This document shows, piece after piece, positions 43,212 to 50,703 of a stretch of DNA of 64,000 bases. Source of the DNA: Aquabacterium parvum (GTDB lineage: Bacteria; Pseudomonadota; Gammaproteobacteria; Burkholderiales; Burkholderiaceae_C); assembly GCF_001447195.1 (NCBI RefSeq), contig NZ_LFRI01000157.1, positions 1-64,000 on the forward strand, written 5' to 3'. Position 1 is the stretch's first letter; each line of letters begins with the position of its first letter. Below the pieces are notes generated by a model. That model worked only from the letters and a program-made list of their open reading frames with translations. It was not told the origin of the DNA and did no database searches. Position numbers and translations under genes: made by a program.

Positions 43212-44435
43212 ATGCGGGCCCCGGGAGAGGCATTGCCCAAAGTTTCGGCATCCCCATCGGCCCAGGCAGGCGAGGTATCGGTCAACGAGCGCATGCCCCA
43301 AAAGCTGCGCGCCTTCCAGCGCGCCGTCGCCGTTGATCGCTTGCTCGGTGTCCAGGCGCGCTTCAAGCCACTGCTCAAGCACCTCTGCCAGATCGCCACC
43401 CAAGGACTGGGGGTCGAGCGCGCCATGCTGGCGCTGGTCACCTCCGACACCGATCACTATCCGCTGCAGCGAGGATTCGAGCCCCCCTTGGAAGCGAACC
43501 CTCACGCCCAAGGCGCCACCCTGTGTCACCATGTCATCGACATGGGCTTGCCCTTGGTGATCGACGACACCCACGCGAGCGCCCCATGGCGTGACATCGG
43601 CAGCGTGCGCCATGGAGGCGTCCACGCCTACCTGGGCGTGCCAGTGAGGTTCCAGGGCGAGGTCGTGGGCAGCCTGTGCGTCGTGGCCCCTCAGGCCCGC
43701 CATTGGCAAGACCATGAACTGGCCCTGCTCGCCTCCGTTGGCTTGATGGCCGAACAGGCCTTCGACGGCGCCTGGCGCGAAGAACTCGCCGAACACTGCG
43801 CCGAGCAGACGCGCCAGCGCCTGCAGGCCCTCGAGGCGGGCATCATCCAGCGGCAAATGGCCTTCCGCGACATCCGCCAGGCCCTGGCGCTGCAAGTCGC
43901 CAAGATGCGCATCGCACCAGAAGGCTCGCGCCCCAGCGACGTCGAGTCGCTGGAGCGACTTCACGATCGACTGGGCGAAGTCAACGAGGGGGTTTTGTCG
44001 GACCTGGGGTCGGCCACCGTCGAGGTGCCTCAGGCACAGACGAGCTTTGCCGAGCTGCTTGCGTTGGCGGTCCACGTCGTGGCGCCTGCCCGCATCACCT
44101 TGACGGCACAGACCGACCCGATGCTGCTTGATCCCGTCGAGGCGGCACGTCAGCCGGCCCTGTTGCGACTGCTGGTGACCCTGCTGCAAGAGAGCGTGCG
44201 CGCCCTGCCACCTCATCACGCTTTGCAGATCGGGTTGCAAGCCGTCGATGGCGTCGCGCCAGCGCTCACCCTCCAGGCTCAAAGCCCCGAAGGTGATCTG
44301 GTGAACCTGCCAGCCACCTTGTTGGCGCACATCACGTCCATGATCCTGGAGCCGATGAATCGGCTGCAAGCACGCCTTTGGGCAAGCGAAAACTCGCCTG
44401 GTCAGCTTTTGCTCACCTGGTCGCCTCAGGCCTGA
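43212..44435 (+). CDS. GAF-domain protein with degenerate kinase-like C-terminus
   Basis: The 407-residue protein has a GAF domain at about 50-190 (LLKHLCQIATQGLGVERAML, GGVHAYLGVPVRFQGEVVGSLCVV). A helical region follows (QMAFRDIRQALALQVAKMR), where a kinase dimerisation helix would sit but with no phospho-acceptor histidine. The end resembles a decayed ATPase domain (LLRLLVTLLQESVRALPPHHALQIGLQA). It is divergent from bphP and shares its operator region, so it may be the phytochrome's signalling partner. That is inference. The ribosome site of the 43212 ATG is weak, so a later start is possible. Confidence 0.7.
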   Translation: MRAPGEALPKVSASPSAQAGEVSVNERMPQKLRAFQRAVAVDRLLGVQARFKPLLKHLCQIATQGLGVERAMLALVTSDTDHYPLQRGFEPPLEANPHAQGATLCHHVIDMGLPLVIDDTHASAPWRDIGSVRHGGVHAYLGVPVRFQGEVVGSLCVVAPQARHWQDHELALLASVGLMAEQAFDGAWREELAEHCAEQTRQRLQALEAGIIQRQMAFRDIRQALALQVAKMRIAPEGSRPSDVESLERLHDRLGEVNEGVLSDLGSATVEVPQAQTSFAELLALAVHVVAPARITLTAQTDPMLLDPVEAARQPALLRLLVTLLQESVRALPPHHALQIGLQAVDGVAPALTLQAQSPEGDLVNLPATLLAHITSMILEPMNRLQARLWASENSPGQLLLTWSPQA

Positions 44436-44453
44436 AGCGACCCGCGCGCCACC

Positions 44454-44813
44454 TCAGGCGGTGGCGCGGCTGGTCACCTTCAGCAAGGCGTGCTTGACGC
44501 CCTGAACGGTGTCGACCAGCAGCTCCAGGGCCTTGGCACCAGGGTGGCGCACCATCGCCTGCATCAGGGCTTCACTGGCTGAATTGATCAGGCCGTTGGC
44601 CGTCGGGCGGTCGCCCACGCAGAGCCGGCGCGGGATCACCAGCGCGATTTCGCGGAGCACCTCGGCTTCATCGATGGCCTTGATGTGCCCGGACACGACC
44701 ACCAGGCGGTGCGTTGTCATGGTCAGTGCCACGTCTTCGTGTTCGGGCACCATGCCCACTTGAACGTCGATGTCCGGGGTCTGCGCGAAACACAACTTGG
44801 CCAGTTCAATCAT
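44454..44813 (-). CDS. Conserved hypothetical protein after the Mla-type operon
   Basis: A 119-residue soluble protein beginning MIELAKLCFAQTPDIDVQVG, of mixed alpha/beta look, with LVVVSGHIKAIDEAEVLREIALVIP in the middle. GAGG precedes the ATG by five bases. No family was recognised. It lies 58 bp after the transport-lipoprotein gene on the same strand and converges with the GAF gene after 18 bp. Confidence 0.6.
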   Translation of the reverse strand: MIELAKLCFAQTPDIDVQVGMVPEHEDVALTMTTHRLVVVSGHIKAIDEAEVLREIALVIPRRLCVGDRPTANGLINSASEALMQAMVRHPGAKALELLVDTVQGVKHALLKVTSRATA

Positions 44814-44871
44814 GTCTACCTCACTGTTGGCGAATGAGCGTCAGCTTAGGTCGACGTGAGGGTTGGGGCTG

Positions 44872-45528
44872 TCAGCGCAGGCCGGTTGTTTTGTCAGCCG
44901 AGTCCGACACACCCCGCACGGCCTCGCCAAGCGCCAGGGCCACGGTGTCCAGCCATCGGCCCAAGGCCTGGGCCTCGTCCTGCGGGCCCTGGATGGGCTC
45001 GTCGACCTGCCGGCGCAGGCTGCCCGATGCCGTGACCCGCCCCTGCCGATCGATGAGTCGCCACTGCAGCACTGATGCGATCTGCCCACGCTGCGCCATG
45101 ACGTCGAGTTGCTGGACGTCGACTTGCAGCCGCCGCGGGGCCTGGCTGTCGTCGGAGGGCCACCACCCCAGCTCGGGCGCCCGCTCACGCAGCGCCTGTG
45201 ACAAACGCCGCGTCATGCCGATCTCGACCCGCTCGGCCCAAATGGCGTTCGGCCAGGTCTGCAACTCCGAGTCGCCGCGCAGGTGGAGCACGCCTCGACG
45301 CTGCCAGTGCTCCGGCAACTTGATGGTCAGCACGCCGATTTCTGCGGCAGGCAAGGGCCTCGCAGAAGGGCTGCTGGCACTGGTGCCCGCGTCGACGGGC
45401 GCCGGAGCAGAGGGGATGATCACCAGCGCGCGCGAGACCGGCGCGCTGCCACAGGCCACCAGCATCGCGCTCAGGGCGCCCACCATCGCGCGGCGAGACA
45501 GGGGCATCGAACGTTTGGAATCACTCAC
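44872..45528 (-). CDS. ABC-type transport auxiliary lipoprotein (PqiC-like)
   Basis: The 218-residue protein has a lipobox (GALSAMLVACGSAP) and the strands typical of the outer-membrane lipoprotein partner of MCE systems: VLTIKLPEHWQRRGVLHLRGD, NAIWAERVEIGMTRRLSQAL and LQVDVQQLDVMAQRGQIASV. GGGAGG before the GTG at 45528 sets the start, which lies eight bases inside the MlaD-like gene. It probably completes the lipid-transport path at the outer membrane, as PqiC does for PqiAB. Confidence 0.82.
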   Translation of the reverse strand: MSDSKRSMPLSRRAMVGALSAMLVACGSAPVSRALVIIPSAPAPVDAGTSASSPSARPLPAAEIGVLTIKLPEHWQRRGVLHLRGDSELQTWPNAIWAERVEIGMTRRLSQALRERAPELGWWPSDDSQAPRRLQVDVQQLDVMAQRGQIASVLQWRLIDRQGRVTASGSLRRQVDEPIQGPQDEAQALGRWLDTVALALGEAVRGVSDSADKTTGLR

Positions 45529-46495
45529 GGGACCTCCCGAAAATGAGCATGTTGGGTTGCTCTTCGATGTCCTCGACCAGCGCCGAGAAACTGCGCGCCG
45601 AGCGAGCGACATCCCGCAAGGCGCCGTCGAGGTCGGTTCGCGTCGGCGATCCGGGCGCCACCCAGGCTGAGAGCTCTCCCATGCTGGTGCGCACGTCGTT
45701 GGCTGCGCCGTGCAGCGCATCAACGGCCCCGACGACACGGGGTTGCACGTCCAGCATCAGGCGCTGCCCACCATCGGCCAGCGATTGCAGGGACTGCAGG
45801 GTGGCGGTGGTCTGTTGCGACACCTGATGGAAATCCTTGCCTGCGCCTTGCAAGGTCTGCGTGGCCTCGCCCGTGACCCGTCCGACATCGCCTTTGATGG
45901 CGGCCACGCTGGCGCGGGCTTCCTCGGCGAGTTGCCGCACGCTCTGCATGGTCGCGCGGACATCGGAGACGGTGTCTTTCAGGGGCAGCTCGGAGACCTG
46001 CTCGAGCAGGCGGTCGAAGTTGCCGCCCACGTGCGGGATCACCAACGGTCCCTCGGGCGGTTGGGCCACGGCCTGGGCCGGTGCCTGCGCGATGTTCAGG
46101 TCGATCATGACCTGCCCTGTGACCAGGCTCTGGGTCACCATTTGCGCCACGAGCCCGCGGTCGATGAGCGACTGCAGGGCTTCGCGCTGAGCTCGACGGC
46201 CGCGCGCCTTGATCGACAGCGCTTCGGTTGAAATGGCCAGCGTGATGGGCATGCGCGAGGCCAGGCTGCTCGGATCGAGCTCGACGCCGATGGCATCGAC
46301 CTGCCCCACGGGCACCCCACGGAAGGTCACGGGCGCCCCGATGGTCAGGCCCTTGACGCTTTTGTCAAACCACACCACGGCCAAGGTGCGCCCCCCGCCA
46401 AAGAAGCGGCCTTTGCCCAGCGCCGTGATCAGCACCACGGCCAAGGCCAGCGCCACCACCACGAACGCGCCCAAGGCGACCGATCGTTTCTTCAT
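45521..46495 (-). CDS. MlaD/MCE-domain protein
   Basis: The 324-residue protein has one N-terminal membrane helix (GAFVVVALALAVVLITALG) and one MCE domain (TLAVVWFDKSVKGLTIGAPVTFRGVPVGQV). A long helical periplasmic tail follows with many coiled-coil-like repeats (QSVRQLAEEARASVAAIKGD). MCE proteins form hexameric lipid conduits fed by an ABC transporter. The ATG overlaps the stop codon of the ATPase gene (ATGA). The single MCE domain with a long tail is closer to plant-TGD2/YebT-like linkers than to short E. coli MlaD. Confidence 0.88.
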   Translation of the reverse strand: MKKRSVALGAFVVVALALAVVLITALGKGRFFGGGRTLAVVWFDKSVKGLTIGAPVTFRGVPVGQVDAIGVELDPSSLASRMPITLAISTEALSIKARGRRAQREALQSLIDRGLVAQMVTQSLVTGQVMIDLNIAQAPAQAVAQPPEGPLVIPHVGGNFDRLLEQVSELPLKDTVSDVRATMQSVRQLAEEARASVAAIKGDVGRVTGEATQTLQGAGKDFHQVSQQTTATLQSLQSLADGGQRLMLDVQPRVVGAVDALHGAANDVRTSMGELSAWVAPGSPTRTDLDGALRDVARSARSFSALVEDIEEQPNMLIFGRSRE

Positions 46496-47250
46496 GTCTG
46501 TCCGTCCCTTCTTTGCAGAAAGTTGAGCACCGGCCGAGGCAGCGATTCGTCGTGCTGCATGTCTGCAGGCCGACCGCTTGCAAGCGGTCGCTTGGACTCG
46601 GCATCCAGGAAGATGCTGTCGTCCGCGATGCGAAACAAGCTTTCGCGCTCGTGGCTGACCAGCACCACCGATGCGCCCGTGCGATCGCGGATCGACAAGA
46701 TGAGGTCATCCATGCGCAGCGAGGTCACCGGGTCGAGCCCGGCGGACGGCTCGTCCAGGAAGATCACCTCGGGTTCGGCGACGATGGCCCGGGCCAAGCC
46801 GGCGCGTTTGACCTGACCACCGCTGAGCCCATGAACGGGCGCATCGGCCTGATCGGCCAGCCCCACCCATTCCAGCACAAGGCGCACCCGTTCATCGCGC
46901 TCGGCTTCGGGACGGTCGGCCCAGTGCAGCTCGAGCGGCACCCGCACGTTGCCTGCAACGCTGAGGGTCGACCACAAAGCGCCCTTTTGAAACAGCATGC
47001 CGAAGCGTTGGCGACACCGTTGCTGGGCCTGCGCGTCCATCTGCAACCAATAGCCTTGGCCATCGACCCACACGTCGCCGCTGGCCGGCGCCTGCAAACC
47101 GACCATGTGCCGCAAGAGGGTGCTCTTGCCGCATCCGCTGCCGCCCATGACCGCGAAGATGCTGCCCTGCTCGATGGCGAACTCGACGTCCTCCTGGATC
47201 AGGACATCGCCGTATTGCATGCGCAGGCCTCGAACGTCGATTTGCGCCAT
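46492..47250 (-). CDS. ABC transporter ATPase, MlaF-like
   Basis: The 252-residue ATPase has Walker A VMGGSGCGKSTLLRHM, Q-loop GMLFQKGALWSTLSV, signature HGLSGGQVKRAGLARAI, Walker B EVIFLDEPSAGLDP and the H-loop VSHERES. The Q-loop context FQKGALWSTLSV is typical of MlaF. It energises lipid movement through the MCE protein. It lies nine bases after the permease gene and overlaps the next gene. Confidence 0.92.
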   Translation of the reverse strand: MAQIDVRGLRMQYGDVLIQEDVEFAIEQGSIFAVMGGSGCGKSTLLRHMVGLQAPASGDVWVDGQGYWLQMDAQAQQRCRQRFGMLFQKGALWSTLSVAGNVRVPLELHWADRPEAERDERVRLVLEWVGLADQADAPVHGLSGGQVKRAGLARAIVAEPEVIFLDEPSAGLDPVTSLRMDDLILSIRDRTGASVVLVSHERESLFRIADDSIFLDAESKRPLASGRPADMQHDESLPRPVLNFLQRRDGQT

Positions 47251-47258
47251 CCTTGCTC

Positions 47259-48062
47259 CTACCAGCTCATGGCGTTGGCCACGACGGCGAAGACGGCGTC
47301 GAGCGCGATCACGCCGACGATGCCACGCACCACCGCACGCGTGGACGCTTCACCGACCCCCGCTGCACTGCGCTCGGCGTGAAGACCCGCAAAGCAACCC
47401 GCCATGGCGATCCAGGCGCCGAAGACCAGGGCCTTGGCCAGGCCCAGGAACAGGTGGGTCGCAGAGGTCGCGACCATCAGGCGCTGCACATAGACGGATG
47501 AATTGAGGTCCAGCATCAGCGTGGCCACGACCAGCCCGCCCACCAAGGCCGCCACGCAGGCGTGAAAGAACAGCAGCGGCATCATGCCCACGAGAACCAG
47601 CACACGGGGCACGACGAGCTCGCGCATCGGGTCCAGGCCCAGCACGTGCAGGGCATCGATCTCTTCCTGCGCACGCATCGTGGCCAGCTCGGCCGCGAAC
47701 GCGGCGGCAGTTCGCCCGGACATCACCACGGCGGTTATCAAGGCAGCCATCTCGCGGCACACCGAGATGCCCACCAGGTCGGCCACGTAAAGCCCCGCCC
47801 CGAACTTCTGCAGCTGGACCGCGCCCACGAAAGCCATGATGGCCCCGACCAGGGCGTTGACCACCCACACGATCGGCAGCGCCTGCACGCTGGCTTGCGA
47901 TGCCACGCGCCCCCACTGAGCCAGAGATGGCAAGGGCTTGTGGTGCAGCAAGCCACTGACGGTGATGATCATGGACCCGCCGAAGCCCAGCGTTCGCAAC
48001 CATGTCTGCCACCGTTGCCCCGCTCGCTCACCGACGTCATGCAACCACTCCCTCATGACCAT
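47259..48062 (-). CDS. ABC transporter permease, MlaE-like
   Basis: The 267-residue permease has about five helices and the MlaE pattern: QASVQALPIVWVVNALVGAIMAFVGAVQLQKFGA in two blocks, then SVCREMAALITAVVMSGRTAAAFAAELATMRAQEEIDALHVLGLDP in the central stretch. GGAG six bases before the ATG at 48062 sets the start. It heads the operon MlaE-MlaF-MlaD-lipoprotein-hypothetical. E. coli mla keeps phospholipids out of the outer leaflet; here MlaB and MlaC are missing. Confidence 0.9.
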   Translation of the reverse strand: MVMREWLHDVGERAGQRWQTWLRTLGFGGSMIITVSGLLHHKPLPSLAQWGRVASQASVQALPIVWVVNALVGAIMAFVGAVQLQKFGAGLYVADLVGISVCREMAALITAVVMSGRTAAAFAAELATMRAQEEIDALHVLGLDPMRELVVPRVLVLVGMMPLLFFHACVAALVGGLVVATLMLDLNSSVYVQRLMVATSATHLFLGLAKALVFGAWIAMAGCFAGLHAERSAAGVGEASTRAVVRGIVGVIALDAVFAVVANAMSW

Positions 48063-48148
48063 GTGGCGCTCCAGTGTTGAGAGCGCCCTCGGGCAGTTGA
48101 CGGTGGGAGGCGATCAGCCATGGAAGAAGGGAGGGTCTTGGTCGGCGT

Positions 48149-48157
48149 TGGCGGACA
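48149..48157. promoter_or_regulatory. Possible TGTCNGACA-type site upstream of mlaE
   Basis: TGGCGGACA differs from the motif at one fixed position and lies 87 bp before the mlaE start codon. No matching copy is found 23 bp away, so support is weaker than for the paired sites. Confidence 0.3.
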
Positions 48158-48194
48158 TCCTACCTGGGGCTGTGTGTCATTTTCAGCGCCCAAG

Positions 48195-48217
48195 AAAAAG
48201 GCCAGCCGAAGCTGGCC
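48195..48217 (-). terminator. Rho-independent terminator after the BON lipoprotein gene
   Basis: On the minus strand GGCCAGC, TTCG tetraloop, GCTGGCC is followed by TTTTT. The stem is perfect and the UUCG loop is especially stable. It ends the porin / PNPOx / BON operon, about 80 bp after the BON stop codon. Confidence 0.92.
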
Positions 48218-48296
48218 AAAGGTCCCTGCAGAGTTGCCGATCAGGGACCGACCCATCGCCGGGAGGGCGGCATGGATGGGCTCGATCATCGCGACT

Positions 48297-48710
48297 TCAG
48301 GACGACTCGATCCTGAGCTCGCTGGTCACCGAAGTCACGCCGTCCGTCCCCTTGGCCAGCGAGACCGCCCTCAGCACGGCGGCGTCGGAGGGAGCCGACC
48401 CCCGAAGCACCACCGATCCGTTGTTGACCTCCACATCGATCTTCGATGCCTCGAGGTCCTTGTCCTGCGCGATTTTGGCGTTGACCGCCGCGCCGATTGC
48501 CGCATCGCTCATGGCCACGCCGGCTGCGTCAACCTGCGCATGCGCCTGGCGAGAAGCCTCGTTCGACTCTGCCTTGGCCTCGGCCACGGCTTCGTCGAGG
48601 CGTTGCCCCACGGTTGCGGAATCTTCCTTCTTGCCGCAGGCGGCAAACAGGGCACCGAGTGCCACCAGGGTGGCCAGACCTGCTCGTTGGTAGGTGTTGG
48701 GTTTTTTCAT
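48297..48710 (-). CDS. BON-domain lipoprotein
   Basis: The 137-residue product has a lipobox (VALGALFAACGKK), a charged helical spacer (EAVAEAKAESNEASRQAHAQ) and a C-terminal BON domain (GAAVNAKIAQDKDLEASKIDVEVNNGSVVLRG in two strands and LAKGTDGVTSVTSELRI). BON domains contact membranes and are frequent in osmotically induced proteins such as OsmY. AGGAGA lies five bases before the ATG. It is the third gene of the porin operon. Confidence 0.9.
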   Translation of the reverse strand: MKKPNTYQRAGLATLVALGALFAACGKKEDSATVGQRLDEAVAEAKAESNEASRQAHAQVDAAGVAMSDAAIGAAVNAKIAQDKDLEASKIDVEVNNGSVVLRGSAPSDAAVLRAVSLAKGTDGVTSVTSELRIESS

Positions 48711-48726
48711 GATGCTCTCCTGTGGT

Positions 48727-49221
48727 TCAGAGGTTGAGGCGGCCGTGTTCACCCAGCCCGATGGGTCGGCGTGCCACGACGGAGGCCAGCAGCGACGCGC
48801 CACGGGCCAGGGGGTTCGATGGGCCCTCCCAGAACTCGACTTGATCCGGTGCCAATCGAATCAGCACGATCTCCGGCGAGTCCGGCCCCATCGGGAACCA
48901 GGGGCGGCACATCACGCTCCACAACTCGTGGATGCGTTCGCTGTCCTGCACGGCCTGCGCGATGCCTGTGACCGACACGAAACGGTTGGCGTCTTCGTTG
49001 GCGAAGGCTGCGCTGACGGGCCAATCGGCATGTGGCAGGTGCTCGATGGAGGTCATGAACCACAGCGCTCCGGCTTTGTCGATGCCCAAAACGGTCATCG
49101 GGCGCGAGGTCAGGGAGCCGTCCCGCTGGGGCTCGGTGAACATGCAGATGCGTTGGGAGCCAATCAACTCCTTGAGCCTGCGCACGTCAAATGGCGAGGG
49201 GGTTGAGCTGCTGAGGTTCAT
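48727..49221 (-). CDS. PNPOx-like general stress protein
   Basis: The 164-residue protein belongs to the pyridoxamine-phosphate-oxidase-like flavin-binding group called general stress protein 26: RICMFTEPQRDGSLTSRPMTVL, ALWFMTSIEHLPHADW, VSAAFANEDANRFVSVTGIA. These split-barrel proteins bind FMN or related cofactors; the reaction is unknown. AGGAG precedes the ATG. It sits between the porin and BON genes with gaps of 19 and 16 bp. Confidence 0.87.
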   Translation of the reverse strand: MNLSSSTPSPFDVRRLKELIGSQRICMFTEPQRDGSLTSRPMTVLGIDKAGALWFMTSIEHLPHADWPVSAAFANEDANRFVSVTGIAQAVQDSERIHELWSVMCRPWFPMGPDSPEIVLIRLAPDQVEFWEGPSNPLARGASLLASVVARRPIGLGEHGRLNL

Positions 49222-49240
49222 GGGTCACTCCTGGGTGGGG

Positions 49241-49819
49241 TCAGAACTTGAAGCGAAGGCCGACGCTGGCGCCATTGACGTGCTCCTGGCCCTCTCCGGC
49301 GAACTTGAGGTTGGTTTCGTCCCACTGGGCCAACACGGTCATGTCGGGGGTGAGGTCATACGAGACACCGACGCCATAGTTGGCACCCCAGCCATAGGCC
49401 TTGCCAGAAGGCGTGTCGGAGATGAACGCTGCGCTGGACTTGGTCATGCCGTAAGAGGCACCCACCTTGCCGTACACGGCAAAGCGGTCAAACGGGAGGC
49501 GAGCGACCAGGCTCAGCGACGTGGCTTGCGCCTTGACGTCGCCACCGCCGCGCTCGGCCTTGCCGAAGTTCGTGTAGCCAAGCTCAACGGCGTAGTTGGG
49601 ATTGATCTGGTGACCGAAGCTCACGCCGTACGAGGTGTCAGCATCGTCACAACCGTAGAGCCGACCGCAAGTGGTGCTGAATCGGCTCTGGCCGGCCTTC
49701 ACATCCAGGTAATGGCTGCCGGGCGCCGCGACTTGAGCAGATGCGGTGGCGGACTGGGCCAGGGCGGTGGCGCTCAGGCCGGCAAGGGCGATCAGGGCGG
49801 CGAGGTGCTTGACTTGCAT
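49241..49819 (-). CDS. Outer-membrane beta-barrel porin-like protein
   Basis: The 192-residue product has a signal peptide (LAALIALAGLSATALAQ) and then alternating amphipathic strands ending in GASVGLRFKF, the C-terminal aromatic signature of outer-membrane barrels. Strands such as YGVSFGHQINPNYAVELGYTNF suggest an eight-stranded OmpA/OmpW-like barrel. Two cysteines (TTCGRLYGCDD) could form a loop disulfide. AAGGA lies ten bases before the ATG. First gene of the porin / PNPOx / BON operon; strong motif copies lie upstream. Confidence 0.85.
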   Translation of the reverse strand: MQVKHLAALIALAGLSATALAQSATASAQVAAPGSHYLDVKAGQSRFSTTCGRLYGCDDADTSYGVSFGHQINPNYAVELGYTNFGKAERGGGDVKAQATSLSLVARLPFDRFAVYGKVGASYGMTKSSAAFISDTPSGKAYGWGANYGVGVSYDLTPDMTVLAQWDETNLKFAGEGQEHVNGASVGLRFKF

Positions 49820-49876
49820 CGTTCGAATTCCTTTGTTTGCGATGGGTTGATCGTGAACCGGGCACACCGCCGCGCG

Positions 49877-49939
49877 TGTCGTCCGAGGTCGCAAGCTGGT
49901 GTCGGACAAGGGCCAGCCCCCTGTCAGCTGTGTCCGACA
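49877..49939. promoter_or_regulatory. TGTCNGACA operators between the porin and OmpA-type genes
   Basis: TGTCGGACA at 49900-49908 and TGTCCGACA at 49931-49939 are both exact matches and are each other's reverse complement. A partial copy TGTCGTCCG starts at 49877, exactly 23 bp before the first. They occupy the centre of the 203-base divergent promoter region, about 80 bp from each start codon. Confidence 0.6.
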
Positions 49940-50022
49940 ACGGATGGCGCCCATGGCCGACACCCCCGCGCGCCCAAAGTTCTTAACGTTGCAGGCATCT
50001 CAAATCCACACTGGAGTCAACG

Positions 50023-50703
50023 ATGCGCCATTCATCCAACCCTGCACGAAACCCCTTTGCGAGCCGCCTTGCCATCGCCGTTGCCGCCGCCAGCATGCTG
50101 GTCGCTGCTGGCTGCGCGAACACGCAGCTGACCGACAGCCAGCGTCGCACCGCCACGGGCGCCGCTGTGGGCACCGCCGCTGGCGCGGTGATCGGATCGG
50201 CCACCGGTGGCCGCGTTGGCACCGGGGCCGTGATCGGTGGCCTGGTCGGTGCGGTGGCGGGCAACCTGTGGTCCCGCCACCTCGAGGAAAAGCAGCGGGC
50301 GCTGGAACAGGCCACCCAAGGCACCGGCGTCGAAGTGGCGCGCACCGCCGACAACCGCATCAAGGTGAACATCCCGACGGACTTCTCTTTCGACACCGGC
50401 CGCGCCAGCGTCAAGCCGCAGATGAAACCCGTCCTGGACGAGATCGCGCGCAACCTCCAGGCCGACGTGCGCGTGGATGTGATCGGTCACACCGACAGCA
50501 CCGGCACCGAAGCCATCAATCGGCCCCTGTCGATCGAGCGGGCTGACGCCGTGCGCGACTACCTGGTTCAACGTGGCGTGGGCGCCCAGCGCATCGCGAT
50601 CGACGGCGCGGGCGCCAGCCAACCGCTGAGCAGCAATGCGACCGAATCTGGCCGGGCGATGAATCGTCGGGTCGAGATCTACCTGTCTCAGCACGCAGGC
50701 TGA
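50023..50703 (+). CDS. OmpA-family lipoprotein (YiaD-like)
   Basis: The 226-residue protein has a lipobox (SMLVAAGCANTQ), a glycine-zipper region (TGAAVGTAAGAVIGSATGGR) and a C-terminal OmpA peptidoglycan-binding domain (VDVIGHTDSTGTEAINRPLS, IAIDGAGASQPLSSNATESG, NRRVEIYL). It anchors the outer membrane to murein. GGAG lies six bases before the ATG. It is divergent from the porin operon and its stop directly abuts that of the convergent AsmA-like gene. Confidence 0.92.
   Translation: MRHSSNPARNPFASRLAIAVAAASMLVAAGCANTQLTDSQRRTATGAAVGTAAGAVIGSATGGRVGTGAVIGGLVGAVAGNLWSRHLEEKQRALEQATQGTGVEVARTADNRIKVNIPTDFSFDTGRASVKPQMKPVLDEIARNLQADVRVDVIGHTDSTGTEAINRPLSIERADAVRDYLVQRGVGAQRIAIDGAGASQPLSSNATESGRAMNRRVEIYLSQHAG

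Noticed and set aside
48053-48289. A minus-strand frame of 78 codons upstream of mlaE
   Set aside because: It runs through the terminator hairpin at 48195-48217 and the promoter region, and has no family pattern.
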